Translations under genes and position numbers: made by a program
NCBI RefSeq assembly: GCF_947503415.1
Contig: NZ_CANNDS010000001.1
Coordinates: forward strand, 1,832,501-1,896,500
DNA: 64,000 nt
Direction of reading: 5' to 3'
Source: an uncultured Tateyamaria sp.
GTDB lineage: Bacteria; Pseudomonadota; Alphaproteobacteria; Rhodobacterales; Rhodobacteraceae
Shown: piece after piece, positions 1 through 6,964 of the stretch
Layout: every line of letters begins with the position of its first letter
Position numbering within the stretch: position 1 is the first letter of the stretch
Notes under the pieces: generated by a model
Told to the model about the DNA's origin: nothing
The model's input: the letters and a program-made list of their open reading frames with translations, nothing else
Database searches by the model: none

Positions 1-2
1 TT

Positions 3-1541
3 GGCAATTCCATTGAGCCGGATCACCAGTCAGAAGTCGGTAAGGTGCAGAAAGCCTTCGACGAAAAGGTTGACTTGCACAATGTCGTTCTGCCCTTGAG
101 GTCGCGGTCAGACGGTGCCGTCAAGTGGATCGTGATGAAAGGTCGACCTCAGTATGAAGATGCTGGTTACGCTGGTTTCAGGGGTATTTTCGCAGATGCG
201 ACAGCAACCATAGAAGCAAATCGCCATGTTGAGTTCCTAGCAAAACACGACCCTCTTACCCAAGTCTACAACCGAAATTATGTGCAGGCTTTTCTCGAAG
301 ATCTGGACCCGGAAAGGGACCATGCAATTATTTTCCAGATCGACCTAGATGGTTTCAAGCAGGTCAATGACGGCTACGGTCATACCGTCGGTGACAAGTT
401 GCTTCAGGTGATGGCGGAGCGGCTAAAGGCCGCCGTCGACGGGGCGTCAAAAGTCGCCCGCTTGGGAGGCGACGAATTTTTGGTCATTTGCAAACTGAAG
501 GCCGATGAAATGCTGATCGCTCAGGATCAAATCGGACAACGACTGTTGGAAAGCATGTCGAAGCCCTTTGACATTGATCATCTGGAGATCGGATTGTCTG
601 GCTCCGTCGGTATCGCAAAATTCCCTCAGGACACTGACCAAGGGTCCACTTTGCTCAGTCAGGTCGATCTCGCGCTGTATGCAGCAAAACGGGGTGGGCG
701 AAACAGATGCGTCGCCTTCGTAAGCAACATGATGGATGGTGTGCAAAAGCGGATCATCGTGACTGAACGCCTTCGTAAAGCTGTGCAGGCCGGATCAATC
801 GAGTCCTACTACCAGCCGCAGCACTGCGCGCAGAGCGGACGCATGATCGGTGCCGAGGCATTGGCGCGATGGTATGATCCCGAGCTTGGTTTTGTAGCGC
901 CCGACTTGTTCATTTCTATCGCTGAGGAAACGGGCTTGATCCACGAACTTGGCGAGCAATTGCTTCGGCGGGCCTGTTTGGATGCCTTGAAGTGGGCGCC
1001 CCAGGAAGATGGTACACCGCTCATGTTGGCGGTGAACCTGTCCCCGGTTGAAGTTATGCGCAGCAATGTCGCGCAGAAGATTCAACGCATTCTCGACGAA
1101 ACAAAATTCCCCGCAACGCGACTTGAAGTGGAGATCACCGAGGGTGTCTTGATCGATGATGTTCCGGCAACGAAGTTTCTTTTGGAGGAACTCTCTGATG
1201 CAGGTATCACCATCGCATTGGATGATTTCGGGACCGGCTATTCGTCGTTGAGCTACGTGCGGGCCTTGCCACTCAACCGGCTAAAAATTGATCGCTCATT
1301 CGTGTTTGGTATCGAAGAGCCCGAAGCACAATCGATCATTTCCACCATAGTCGGTTTAAGCGAACGCCTGAACCTTGAGGTTGTCGCCGAAGGTGTCGAA
1401 ACGCAAAAAGGCGTCGAGATCCTGGGCAAGCTGGGATGTGACGTATTGCAGGGCTATTACTTTTCGCGACCGCTCGCTGCAAAGGACTTTGAAGAACTGA
1501 CTTTTGGTCAAAAACGTTTGAGCGGCGACAAAACCGCGTAG
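3..1541 (+). CDS. PAS-GGDEF-EAL cyclic-di-GMP signalling protein (5' end outside window)
   Basis: The reading frame is open back to base 3, so the true start lies left of the window. The first ~60 visible residues look like the end of a PAS fold with its PAC segment. A diguanylate cyclase domain follows with an intact RLGGDEF signature, then an EAL phosphodiesterase domain with EALARW and a DDFGTGYSSL loop near the C terminus. Both active-site signatures are kept, so either activity is possible. I see no RxxD inhibitory site at the usual place just before GGDEF. Likely role: making or degrading cyclic di-GMP in response to a signal sensed by the missing N terminus. The family call is certain; the net activity is not. 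Confidence 0.93.
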   Translation, partial: GNSIEPDHQSEVGKVQKAFDEKVDLHNVVLPLRSRSDGAVKWIVMKGRPQYEDAGYAGFRGIFADATATIEANRHVEFLAKHDPLTQVYNRNYVQAFLEDLDPERDHAIIFQIDLDGFKQVNDGYGHTVGDKLLQVMAERLKAAVDGASKVARLGGDEFLVICKLKADEMLIAQDQIGQRLLESMSKPFDIDHLEIGLSGSVGIAKFPQDTDQGSTLLSQVDLALYAAKRGGRNRCVAFVSNMMDGVQKRIIVTERLRKAVQAGSIESYYQPQHCAQSGRMIGAEALARWYDPELGFVAPDLFISIAEETGLIHELGEQLLRRACLDALKWAPQEDGTPLMLAVNLSPVEVMRSNVAQKIQRILDETKFPATRLEVEITEGVLIDDVPATKFLLEELSDAGITIALDDFGTGYSSLSYVRALPLNRLKIDRSFVFGIEEPEAQSIISTIVGLSERLNLEVVAEGVETQKGVEILGKLGCDVLQGYYFSRPLAAKDFEELTFGQKRLSGDKTA

Positions 1542-1964
1542 GGCTGAAGCATCGACCGCATCGCAATAACGTATGGCTTGCCCGTTATTATGCGGACCGA
1601 TTTCGGCATTCTGGCGGATTGGGTATTCCGGCAAATCCCCCACATCATACGGGTTCCATGTTTTTGTGCGTTCGCCATCGGCGTACTTGGCGTCTTCGTC
1701 TCGTGTCCGCCGCCCGTGTCTTTCGCTGCAATCGGAGCGTTTTATGCGCATAACTTCGGCATATTGGATTTTTTGGCGGAAGCGCTTTACCAGACTGGAG
1801 GACTGTCGGGCATGTTTACCTTAGGGTAGCCACTGACCCCGCTTCTTTAAGCACGCCAGTGCACCGATCCGACTGCTATTGATCCAGTCCTGTGGTCTTT
1901 GCTGTCATGCAGTGGTTGTTGCTTGGCATGCGAAAAACCTGAACTGTAACAACGCTGGATTTTT
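1542..1964. other. Stretch without a supported gene
   Basis: Two overlapping plus-strand frames of 83 codons each (1573-1824 and 1578-1829) cross this stretch. Neither has a convincing ribosome binding site or recognisable motif. The second encodes a hydrophobic, cysteine-containing peptide that I cannot assign. No RNA gene, repeat or clear terminator was seen. It may be eroded coding sequence. Confidence 0.4.
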
Positions 1965-2210
1965 ATGGAGCAGGACTCGAACGCTTCTTACTCAAAGCGC
2001 CATCTCGAAGCCCTGAGTGATCTTGTTCGCGGCGGGAATCTTCAACGGTTAGTTCCGGCGAGCCCGACATTGATCTTGGTGAAAGAAAAAATGCGCTTTG
2101 AACGCCTTGTCGTCGGGTTCATCATCCGTGCAGGTTGCTATGTGCCAAGCCAATACGCAATTTCAGACGGCGAAATTTTCGCGCGACCCACTGGTCTTGC
2201 GGGCGAGTGA
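1965..2210 (+). CDS. Hypothetical 81-residue protein, doubtful
   Basis: This ATG frame encodes MEQDSNASYSK at its start and ends in LAGE. It has no recognised domain, no signal peptide and no strong Shine-Dalgarno. Its last codons overlap an inverted repeat at 2200-2230. It is listed because it is the longest same-strand frame in the gap between the GGDEF-EAL gene and the convergent fasciclin gene. It may equally be non-coding. Confidence 0.22.
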   Translation: MEQDSNASYSKRHLEALSDLVRGGNLQRLVPASPTLILVKEKMRFERLVVGFIIRAGCYVPSQYAISDGEIFARPTGLAGE

Positions 2211-2230
2211 TCTAAGGTATCTCTCGCCCG
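2200..2230. terminator. Stem-loop downstream of the fasciclin gene
   Basis: CGGGCGAG (2200-2207) pairs perfectly with CTCGCCCG (2223-2230) across a 15-base loop. It lies just beyond the fasciclin stop codon on the minus strand and at the end of the small plus-strand frame. There is no uridine run on either side, so it is a candidate bidirectional terminator or mRNA 3'-end stabiliser only. Confidence 0.35.
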
Positions 2231-2242
2231 AGAATGCTCGTG

Positions 2243-2797
2243 CTACTTTGGAAGCAGAACCTTATCCACAACGTGGATGACGCCGTTGGACTGGTCGACA
2301 TCTGCGATAGTGATCTTGGCCGCATTGCCGTTCTCATCATAGACAAAAACGCTGTTGCCGCGCACCTGAGCCGACAAGGCGTCGCCCGATAAGGTTTCGA
2401 GGTGCACGAAACCATCGCTGCTGCGCGAAGCCTTGGCTTTGATATCCTGGGCAGTAATGTCACCAGCGACAACATGTGCCGTAAGGACCTTGGTTAGTTG
2501 CTCTTTCTGTTCGGGCTTAAGCAAAGTCTCAACCGTGCCAGCGGGCAGAACTGCGAAAGCATCGTTAACAGGCGCAAACACGGTGAAGGGTCCGTCGCTC
2601 ATCAGTGCGTCAGCCAGACCTGCAGCTTTCACGGCCGCCACCAGTGTTGTGTGATCTGCTGAGTTTACCGCGTTTTCGATGATGTTCTTGTTCGTGAACA
2701 TCGGAGCGCCGCCCACATCGGGATTTGCGGCGTAGGAGGCAGTGGGGCCAAGTGCGAGGCACAGGAGTGCCGCGGCAGTCTTGCGGGGGATGAACAT
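2243..2797 (-). CDS. Secreted fasciclin (FAS1) domain protein
   Basis: The 184-residue product starts at the ATG at 2797, behind a good AAGGAA ribosome binding site; the frame extends further upstream but without such a site. Residues 1 to about 22 form a Sec signal peptide ending in SYA. The rest is one FAS1 domain, with the FAPVNDAF segment and a C-terminal VIHVVDKVLLP, both typical of the family. FAS1 proteins are extracytoplasmic adhesion or scaffold proteins; the exact role here is unknown. The gene is divergent from the cytochrome b/molybdo-oxidoreductase pair. Both sides carry the same GAAAC-N17-CGTNNT promoter, so I infer joint ECF control. It could be cargo of the nearby type II secretion system. 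Confidence 0.92.
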   Translation of the reverse strand: MFIPRKTAAALLCLALGPTASYAANPDVGGAPMFTNKNIIENAVNSADHTTLVAAVKAAGLADALMSDGPFTVFAPVNDAFAVLPAGTVETLLKPEQKEQLTKVLTAHVVAGDITAQDIKAKASRSSDGFVHLETLSGDALSAQVRGNSVFVYDENGNAAKITIADVDQSNGVIHVVDKVLLPK

Positions 2798-2844
2798 GGA
2801 ATTTCCTTTCGATTGGTTTGGGTGTCCCCGCGGGGACAGCGGGA

Positions 2845-2872
2845 AAGACGGAGCCAACCCCGAAAAAGTTTC
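2845..2872 (-). promoter_or_regulatory. ECF-type promoter of the fasciclin gene
   Basis: Read on the minus strand: GAAAC (2872-2868), 17 bases, then CGTCTT (2850-2845), about 48 bases before the fasciclin ATG. The -35 continues as GAAACTTTTT, identical over ten bases to the element before the DUF4331 gene. This is one of five matching elements in the window. Confidence 0.72.
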
Positions 2873-2908
2873 GCCCAGTCTGTCCACCTCGAATTGAAGT
2901 AATGTCCT

Positions 2909-2936
2909 GAAACTCTCGCGTTACTGGCGGCGTACT
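2909..2936 (+). promoter_or_regulatory. ECF-type promoter of the cytochrome b/molybdo-oxidoreductase operon
   Basis: GAAAC (2909-2913), 17 bases, then CGTACT (2931-2936). Spacing and core match the fasciclin, prepilin peptidase, DUF4331 and gspL elements. The predicted transcript start is about 20 bases before the ATG at 2965. It lies back to back with the fasciclin promoter. Confidence 0.7.
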
Positions 2937-2964
2937 GCCTGACACCCAAGAGGAGACCGAACCC

Positions 2965-3765
2965 ATGGATATGCCCGATTCACCCGGCCCGCTGGTGCGC
3001 CGCCATACATGCATCACGCGGATCACCCATTGGACGTGGGCGGCCTGCCTGTTTTTTCTGCTGCTGTCCGGCCTGCAGATTTTCAACGCGCATCCGGTTT
3101 TGTATTGGGGCGATCAATCAGGGTTCGAATTCGATAACGCAGTGTTGCGCATCGGCGCCGAAGATGACCGCAGGTTTGTCGTGCTCTTTGGGATGCGTGC
3201 TAGAGGGTTCGGTGTGCTCGGGACATCCGATGGGGCGGCGCGTGCGTTCCCGCAATGGGCCACTATTCCCAGCGGTGTAGATCTTGCGACTGGCCGCGTA
3301 ATCCATTTCTTTTTCGCGTGGGTGTTTGTAGCGACGCTGCTGATATGGCTTGCGGGTGCGTTGGTGGCGGGCCGGTTGCGCCGTGATCTGTTGATGCGTC
3401 GTGAGCACTGGGCTGGGCTGCGGAGTGATCTGGCAGCGCACCTGCGCTTTCGGTGTCGCCACAGCGCGCGGTACGGGCCGCTGCAGCGATTGAGCTATGG
3501 GCTGGTTCTGTTTGTCCTGTTCCCACTGATGGTTCTCACCGGGTTGGCGATGTCGCCTGGTGCAAATGCCGCACTGCCGTGGTTGCCCGAAGTGTTGGGA
3601 GGGCGGCAATCGGCTCGTACGCTACACTTTATGGTCGCCGCGGCGCTGACAGGCTTTTTCATTGTGCATGTTGCGATGGTTCTATTGGCCGGCCCCCTGA
3701 ACGAAATGCGGGCTATTCTGACCGGTTGGTATCGTGCTGATGTCGGGGAGGTGGATGATGTCTGA
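2965..3765 (+). CDS. Cytochrome b561-type membrane subunit
   Basis: This 266-residue integral membrane protein has about four transmembrane helices. It carries histidines placed as haem ligands: RRHTCITRITHW before helix 1, VIHFFF at helix 2, and LHFMVAAA with VHVAMVLL in helix 4. The family passes electrons between the quinone pool and a periplasmic partner. The next gene, a molybdopterin oxidoreductase, overlaps its end, so the pair is probably an MsrPQ/YedYZ-like or thiosulfate-reductase-like complex. An AGGAG site lies about 10 bases before the ATG. It is transcribed from the ECF-type promoter at 2909-2936. Confidence 0.88.
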   Translation: MDMPDSPGPLVRRHTCITRITHWTWAACLFFLLLSGLQIFNAHPVLYWGDQSGFEFDNAVLRIGAEDDRRFVVLFGMRARGFGVLGTSDGAARAFPQWATIPSGVDLATGRVIHFFFAWVFVATLLIWLAGALVAGRLRRDLLMRREHWAGLRSDLAAHLRFRCRHSARYGPLQRLSYGLVLFVLFPLMVLTGLAMSPGANAALPWLPEVLGGRQSARTLHFMVAAALTGFFIVHVAMVLLAGPLNEMRAILTGWYRADVGEVDDV

Positions 3766-4549
3766 TCGTCTGCTGACACGCCGAGCGCTGTTGCGCGCCG
3801 GAATGACCGCCGCATCGGCCTCGCTGCTGGGCGGATGCAAGGTGTTGGATGGGCTGAGCGCGCCTGATAACACCATCCGCCGCTTCATGGAGCGGGCGAA
3901 TGACCTGACAATGGCGATGCAGCGCGGTGTGCTGAATCGCGACGCGCTGGCCACAGAGTATTCTGCTGCAGATATCCGACAGCCGCAGCGCCCGAATGGC
4001 GTCACCAATCCGCAGGACGATGCCTATCTGGCGCTGAAGTCCACCGATTTTGCCGACTACCGACTGGAAGTTGGCGGGATGGTGCACCAGCCATTGTCGT
4101 TGTCTCTTGCCCAGATGCGCACGATGCCCGTGCGGCGGCAGATCACCCGCCATGACTGTGTCGAAGGGTGGAGTTGTATCGCTGATTGGACGGGTGTTCC
4201 TCTGGCTTACGTACTCAGCGTGGCAGGAGTGCGCAGCGAAGCCCGCTATGTGCTTTTTCACTGCTTTGACACCATCGAACGCAGCCTGTCCGGAACGGTC
4301 CGGTACTATGAAACCATCGATCTGGTGGATGCTCGCCATCCGCAAACGATTCTGGCGTGGGGCATGAACGGTGCCGCGTTGCCTGTCCCCAACGGAGCGC
4401 CGTTGAGGGTGCGTGTCGAGCGGCAATTGGGGTACAAGATGGCCAAATACATCCGCGCAATCGAATTGGTCGATGACTTTTCTGCCGTCGGTCGTGGACG
4501 TGGCGGCTATTGGGAAGACCGCGGCTATGAATGGTATGCGGGAATTTGA
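3755..4549 (+). CDS. Tat-exported lipoprotein molybdopterin oxidoreductase (sulfite oxidase/MsrP fold)
   Basis: The start is placed at the ATG at 3755 behind GGGGAGG; it overlaps the cytochrome b stop. The product is 264 residues. The N terminus has a twin-arginine (TRRALLRAG) followed by a hydrophobic run and LLGGC, so it should be Tat-exported and then lipidated at Cys28. The oxidoreductase domain has the conserved HDCVEGWS with Cys135 as the expected molybdenum ligand. It is shorter than MsrP (about 330). With its cytochrome b partner it probably reduces or oxidises a periplasmic sulfur compound, perhaps oxidised methionine. The substrate is inference; fold and export route are well supported. 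Confidence 0.88.
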   Translation: MMSDRLLTRRALLRAGMTAASASLLGGCKVLDGLSAPDNTIRRFMERANDLTMAMQRGVLNRDALATEYSAADIRQPQRPNGVTNPQDDAYLALKSTDFADYRLEVGGMVHQPLSLSLAQMRTMPVRRQITRHDCVEGWSCIADWTGVPLAYVLSVAGVRSEARYVLFHCFDTIERSLSGTVRYYETIDLVDARHPQTILAWGMNGAALPVPNGAPLRVRVERQLGYKMAKYIRAIELVDDFSAVGRGRGGYWEDRGYEWYAGI

Positions 4550-4597
4550 GGCAGCTGACGCTGGGGAAGCTGCAACCGCGCTGCCTTGGCGCCCGTA

Positions 4598-5113
4598 ATG
4601 TCCGATACATTCACACGTTTCCCGCGAACCGATCGCAGTATGCAGAGCTTAGTCCATCGCCTACGCGCCACTTTGCGCCCATCAAGTAAGGTCGATCCGG
4701 ATGTCGGGGCGGCGACTCCTCTGGTGCATCTGTTGGAAGAGGCGGAGCCTACGCCTGACCTGTTCGCGAAAATCGAAGCGCGCCTTGATGATGCGGTTGA
4801 TCTACCCGCACGCACGCGCCGCTGGCTTGTCATCGGCGCCTTTCTGGCAGGGCTGGTGGCGGGCAACGTGGTCACCAACGCTTTGTCAGACCGGCAGAAG
4901 ATCGTGGCCCGTCAATCAGCAAATGCCGTGTGGATTCCCCTGGGGTCCGTTACGTTGCACGGGTCTGGATTGCGCGACCTCGTGCGTGCCAAGTGCCGCG
5001 GACACACCCACTTTCTGATTACTATGCACCGCCATGCGCCAACCGATGACCGCTCCGAACATACGCTCCTGATGGGGCGGGACGAAAAGATTCTCATGGA
5101 GTGCATCTTTTGA
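4598..5113 (+). CDS. Single-pass membrane protein beside an ECF sigma gene, unknown function
   Basis: The 171-residue product has a cytoplasmic N-terminal half, one transmembrane segment (WLVIGAFLAGLVAGNVV) and a C-terminal domain. That domain carries a Cys/His-rich stretch, CRGHTHFLITMHRHAP. The pre-membrane segment EEAEPTPDLFAKIEARLD resembles EAAPPEGLFDMIEAEID in the cupin anti-sigma two genes on. This hints at an anti-sigma-like or sensor role. The ATG at 4598 is preferred; a TTG at 4586 is in frame, and neither has a strong Shine-Dalgarno. It sits between the molybdo-oxidoreductase and the ECF gene on the same strand. No family was recognised. Confidence 0.7.
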   Translation: MSDTFTRFPRTDRSMQSLVHRLRATLRPSSKVDPDVGAATPLVHLLEEAEPTPDLFAKIEARLDDAVDLPARTRRWLVIGAFLAGLVAGNVVTNALSDRQKIVARQSANAVWIPLGSVTLHGSGLRDLVRAKCRGHTHFLITMHRHAPTDDRSEHTLLMGRDEKILMECIF

Positions 5114-5135
5114 TCGGTGGGGTCCGTAGTGCTAT

Positions 5136-5163
5136 GAAACAGCATGAGGGAAAGGACCGGATG
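5136..5163 (+). promoter_or_regulatory. Possible autoregulatory ECF promoter
   Basis: GAAAC (5136-5140), exactly 17 bases, then CGGATG (5158-5163). Spacing matches the five stronger elements in the window, but the third -10 base is G, not T. If real, transcription would start near 5170. That would exclude the GTG at 5163 as start codon and favour the ATG at 5220. Confidence 0.35.
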
Positions 5164-5219
5164 TGGGTGTGACCAAGTTGGTGCCCAGGTCCCAGCAACA
5201 TGGGGGCGTCAGGGCAAAA

Positions 5220-5762
5220 ATGGGGACGGCAGAACAGTCCCGATTACAGGCGGAACTGTTGACGGCCTGCGCGACAGGAGATCGCGCAGCCTTCCGACGG
5301 TTCTATGATGTGAGCTCGCGCTATGTCTTTGGCGTGGTTCTTGGGATCCTCCGGGATCGTGAGATTGCCAGCGAAGTCGCGCAAGAAACCTATGTGAGAA
5401 TCTGGAAACGGGCGGGGCATTTTCGAGCTGACTGCGGCAACCCGCTGTCTTGGATCGGATCCATCGCCCGAAATTGTGCCATAGACAGGCTACGATCAGA
5501 GCGCGCCCGCGGGTTTGTCCAGTTTTCGGATGAAATTCCCGACATCGGCGGTGATCCGGACCCCGCTGGCACGACCTTGGACACGATGGTTATCCGCAAG
5601 TTGCTGAATGAGTTGCGCCCGGAATATCGGCAAGCGTTGCTGCTGTGCTATTTCCAGGGCTACACCTATATCGAGTTGGCTGGCGTTATGGATGTTCCGG
5701 TCGGAACGGCCAAAAGCTGGGTGCGCCGCGGAATCGCGGCTTTGAAGGAAGCGATGATATGA
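5220..5762 (+). CDS. ECF RNA polymerase sigma factor (SigK/RskA-associated type)
   Basis: The 180-residue sigma factor has a region 2 with AQETYVRIWKRAG and LSWIGSIARNCAIDRLR, and a region 4 helix-turn-helix with YIELAGVMDVPVGTAKSWVRRG. I place the start at the ATG at 5220, giving a normal family length. A GTG at 5163 behind AAAGGA would add 19 unconserved residues. Its stop overlaps the next gene, a cupin anti-sigma, in an ATGA arrangement, so the two are coupled. It is paralogous to the ECF at 19665. It is a candidate reader of the GAAAC-N17-CGTNNT promoters in this window, but which of the two ECFs does this cannot be told from sequence. Confidence 0.92.
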   Translation: MGTAEQSRLQAELLTACATGDRAAFRRFYDVSSRYVFGVVLGILRDREIASEVAQETYVRIWKRAGHFRADCGNPLSWIGSIARNCAIDRLRSERARGFVQFSDEIPDIGGDPDPAGTTLDTMVIRKLLNELRPEYRQALLLCYFQGYTYIELAGVMDVPVGTAKSWVRRGIAALKEAMI

Positions 5763-6274
5763 AGAAGAGCGATGCGACACATTCCGCCGAGATCTTGAGT
5801 GCCGCGTTGGGGGGCCTTGATGCGACCCTGCCGGGCACGCGCCCCGATCTGAGGGATGAGACAGCCGCATTTGCCGAGCATTTGTCGCCTTTGCTGTCCC
5901 GGCTGCCTGAGGCCGCGCCGCCCGAAGGCCTGTTCGACATGATCGAGGCCGAGATTGATGGCGCGGAGTCCGCCCCGTTCCAGAGCGTACGGGCCGAGGA
6001 AGGCGTTTGGGAGCAACGGTCGGAAAAGGTCTGGAAAAAGGTGCTGGCGCAAGAGACCGAAACAGGTCGTTCCATGTACCTTTTGCGGTGCCTGCCAGGC
6101 GCGTCCATAAAGCCTCACATTCACGAACGGGCCGAGCACCTGTTTATCCTTGAAGGGGAGTTGTGGATTGAAGGCAAACTGTATTCGGCAGGCGATGCTC
6201 AAGTTGCCAAACCCGGCAGCGTGCATCCCGAAATCGCAATGCCGACCGGTTGCCTTGTTCTGGTCAGCGCCTAG
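5759..6274 (+). CDS. ChrR-like cupin anti-sigma factor
   Basis: The ATG at 5759 overlaps the sigma stop. The 171-residue protein has an acidic helical N-terminal half expected to bind sigma. The C-terminal cupin barrel contains PHIHERAEHLFILEGELW; His120, His122, a following Glu and His156 would form the metal site. The HxxxCxxC zinc module that ChrR uses at its N terminus is not visible. This is therefore a variant in which the cupin alone probably senses the signal. It should hold the preceding ECF inactive in the cytoplasm. Its last bases overlap the convergent prepilin peptidase gene. Confidence 0.88.
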   Translation: MKKSDATHSAEILSAALGGLDATLPGTRPDLRDETAAFAEHLSPLLSRLPEAAPPEGLFDMIEAEIDGAESAPFQSVRAEEGVWEQRSEKVWKKVLAQETETGRSMYLLRCLPGASIKPHIHERAEHLFILEGELWIEGKLYSAGDAQVAKPGSVHPEIAMPTGCLVLVSA

Positions 6275-6738
6275 GCGCTGATCCGCACCATCCAGATTAT
6301 CCAGAATGCGCCTGCCAGCCACGGGCCGAAAGCGATCCTGCACTGCCGTGTGAGAAGGGCAAAGGAAAGCGCACTGATCGCTGCGACGGCCACAAGGACA
6401 GGCAGATCCATTGGCCCGAGCCACGCACCGGCGGCAGCCAGAAGCTTGGCGTCGCCCAATCCCAGCCCGTCCTGACCGGTGTGCCAAAAGAACAAAGCGC
6501 CCAAAGCGGCGAAGACACCGTAACCCACGGTCGCCCCTAACAAGGCGTCGGTGGGCACGATCAACGATGACCATATGCTGAGGATCAGTCCGGCGCCAAC
6601 GAGGCCGAGACTGGCGATATCCGGGATCTGGAAGTATCTGAGATCAAACACGCACACCCAAGCCAGTACCCCGCCAAGAAGGAGCGACGACAGCCATTCC
6701 GTGCTGCTGATCTGTTCCAGACCGGTCACTATGCGCAT
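6271..6738 (-). CDS. Prepilin peptidase (GspO/A24 family, catalytic domain only)
   Basis: The 155-residue polytopic membrane protein has the two aspartate motifs of the A24 peptidases: FDLRYFQIPD (Asp32) and GLGLGDAKLL (Asp96, GxGD). It lacks the N-terminal methyltransferase domain of long PilD enzymes, as many alphaproteobacterial versions do. Expected role: cleaving and so maturing the GspG, H, I, J and K pseudopilins encoded 3-10 kb away; no other prepilin peptidase is in the window. The ATG at 6738 is nearly in contact with AGGAAGG. The GTG at 6729 is the better-spaced alternative. An ECF-type promoter precedes it. Confidence 0.92.
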   Translation of the reverse strand: MRIVTGLEQISSTEWLSSLLLGGVLAWVCVFDLRYFQIPDIASLGLVGAGLILSIWSSLIVPTDALLGATVGYGVFAALGALFFWHTGQDGLGLGDAKLLAAAGAWLGPMDLPVLVAVAAISALSFALLTRQCRIAFGPWLAGAFWIIWMVRISA

Positions 6739-6760
6739 CCTTCCTACCTACGTACTGTCC

Positions 6761-6788
6761 AGTACGGGCGGGCCGGCAATCTTGTTTC
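6761..6788 (-). promoter_or_regulatory. ECF-type promoter of the prepilin peptidase gene
   Basis: On the minus strand: GAAAC (6788-6784), 17 bases, CGTACT (6766-6761). The predicted transcript start is about 16 bases before the ATG at 6738. The -10 lies inside a perfect 16-bp palindrome, CGTACTG-TC-CAGTACG (6751-6766), which could also bind a second regulator. Confidence 0.7.
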
Positions 6789-6795
6789 AAAACCT

Positions 6796-6823
6796 GAAAC
6801 TTTTTTGTCTGCGCCTTCGTCTT
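6796..6823 (+). promoter_or_regulatory. ECF-type promoter of the DUF4331 gene
   Basis: GAAAC (6796-6800), 17 bases, CGTCTT (6818-6823). The -35 extends to GAAACTTTTT as in the fasciclin promoter. It is back to back with the prepilin peptidase promoter: the two -35 boxes form the inverted repeat GTTTCA-N5-TGAAAC. It leaves a leader of about 135 bases before the ATG at 6965. Confidence 0.72.
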
Positions 6824-6964
6824 GCTGGGTGCAGCACCTGAAGTCCCAGAACCGCGCGTTTCCGCGCCAGGGCTGAGTTCCGCTGTCGGACGGCTTGTCG
6901 CGCAAAAGCATGTGTTTTTGCGATCGGGGAAGCCGTGCGCAAATTCGATCTGAGAGGACATGAT

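Noticed and set aside
1573..1829. Two overlapping 83-codon frames after the GGDEF-EAL gene
   Set aside because: There is no ribosome binding site, no motif and no supporting context; they overlap in different frames, so at most one could be real.
5163..5219. GTG at 5163 as the ECF start codon
   Set aside because: It has a fair ribosome binding site, but adds 19 unconserved residues and would lie inside a candidate promoter. The ATG at 5220 gives the normal family length.
6784..6806. GTTTCA-N5-TGAAAC followed by six T as a terminator
   Set aside because: The stem is short and AT-rich, and both arms are the -35 boxes of two opposed promoters, which explains the symmetry.
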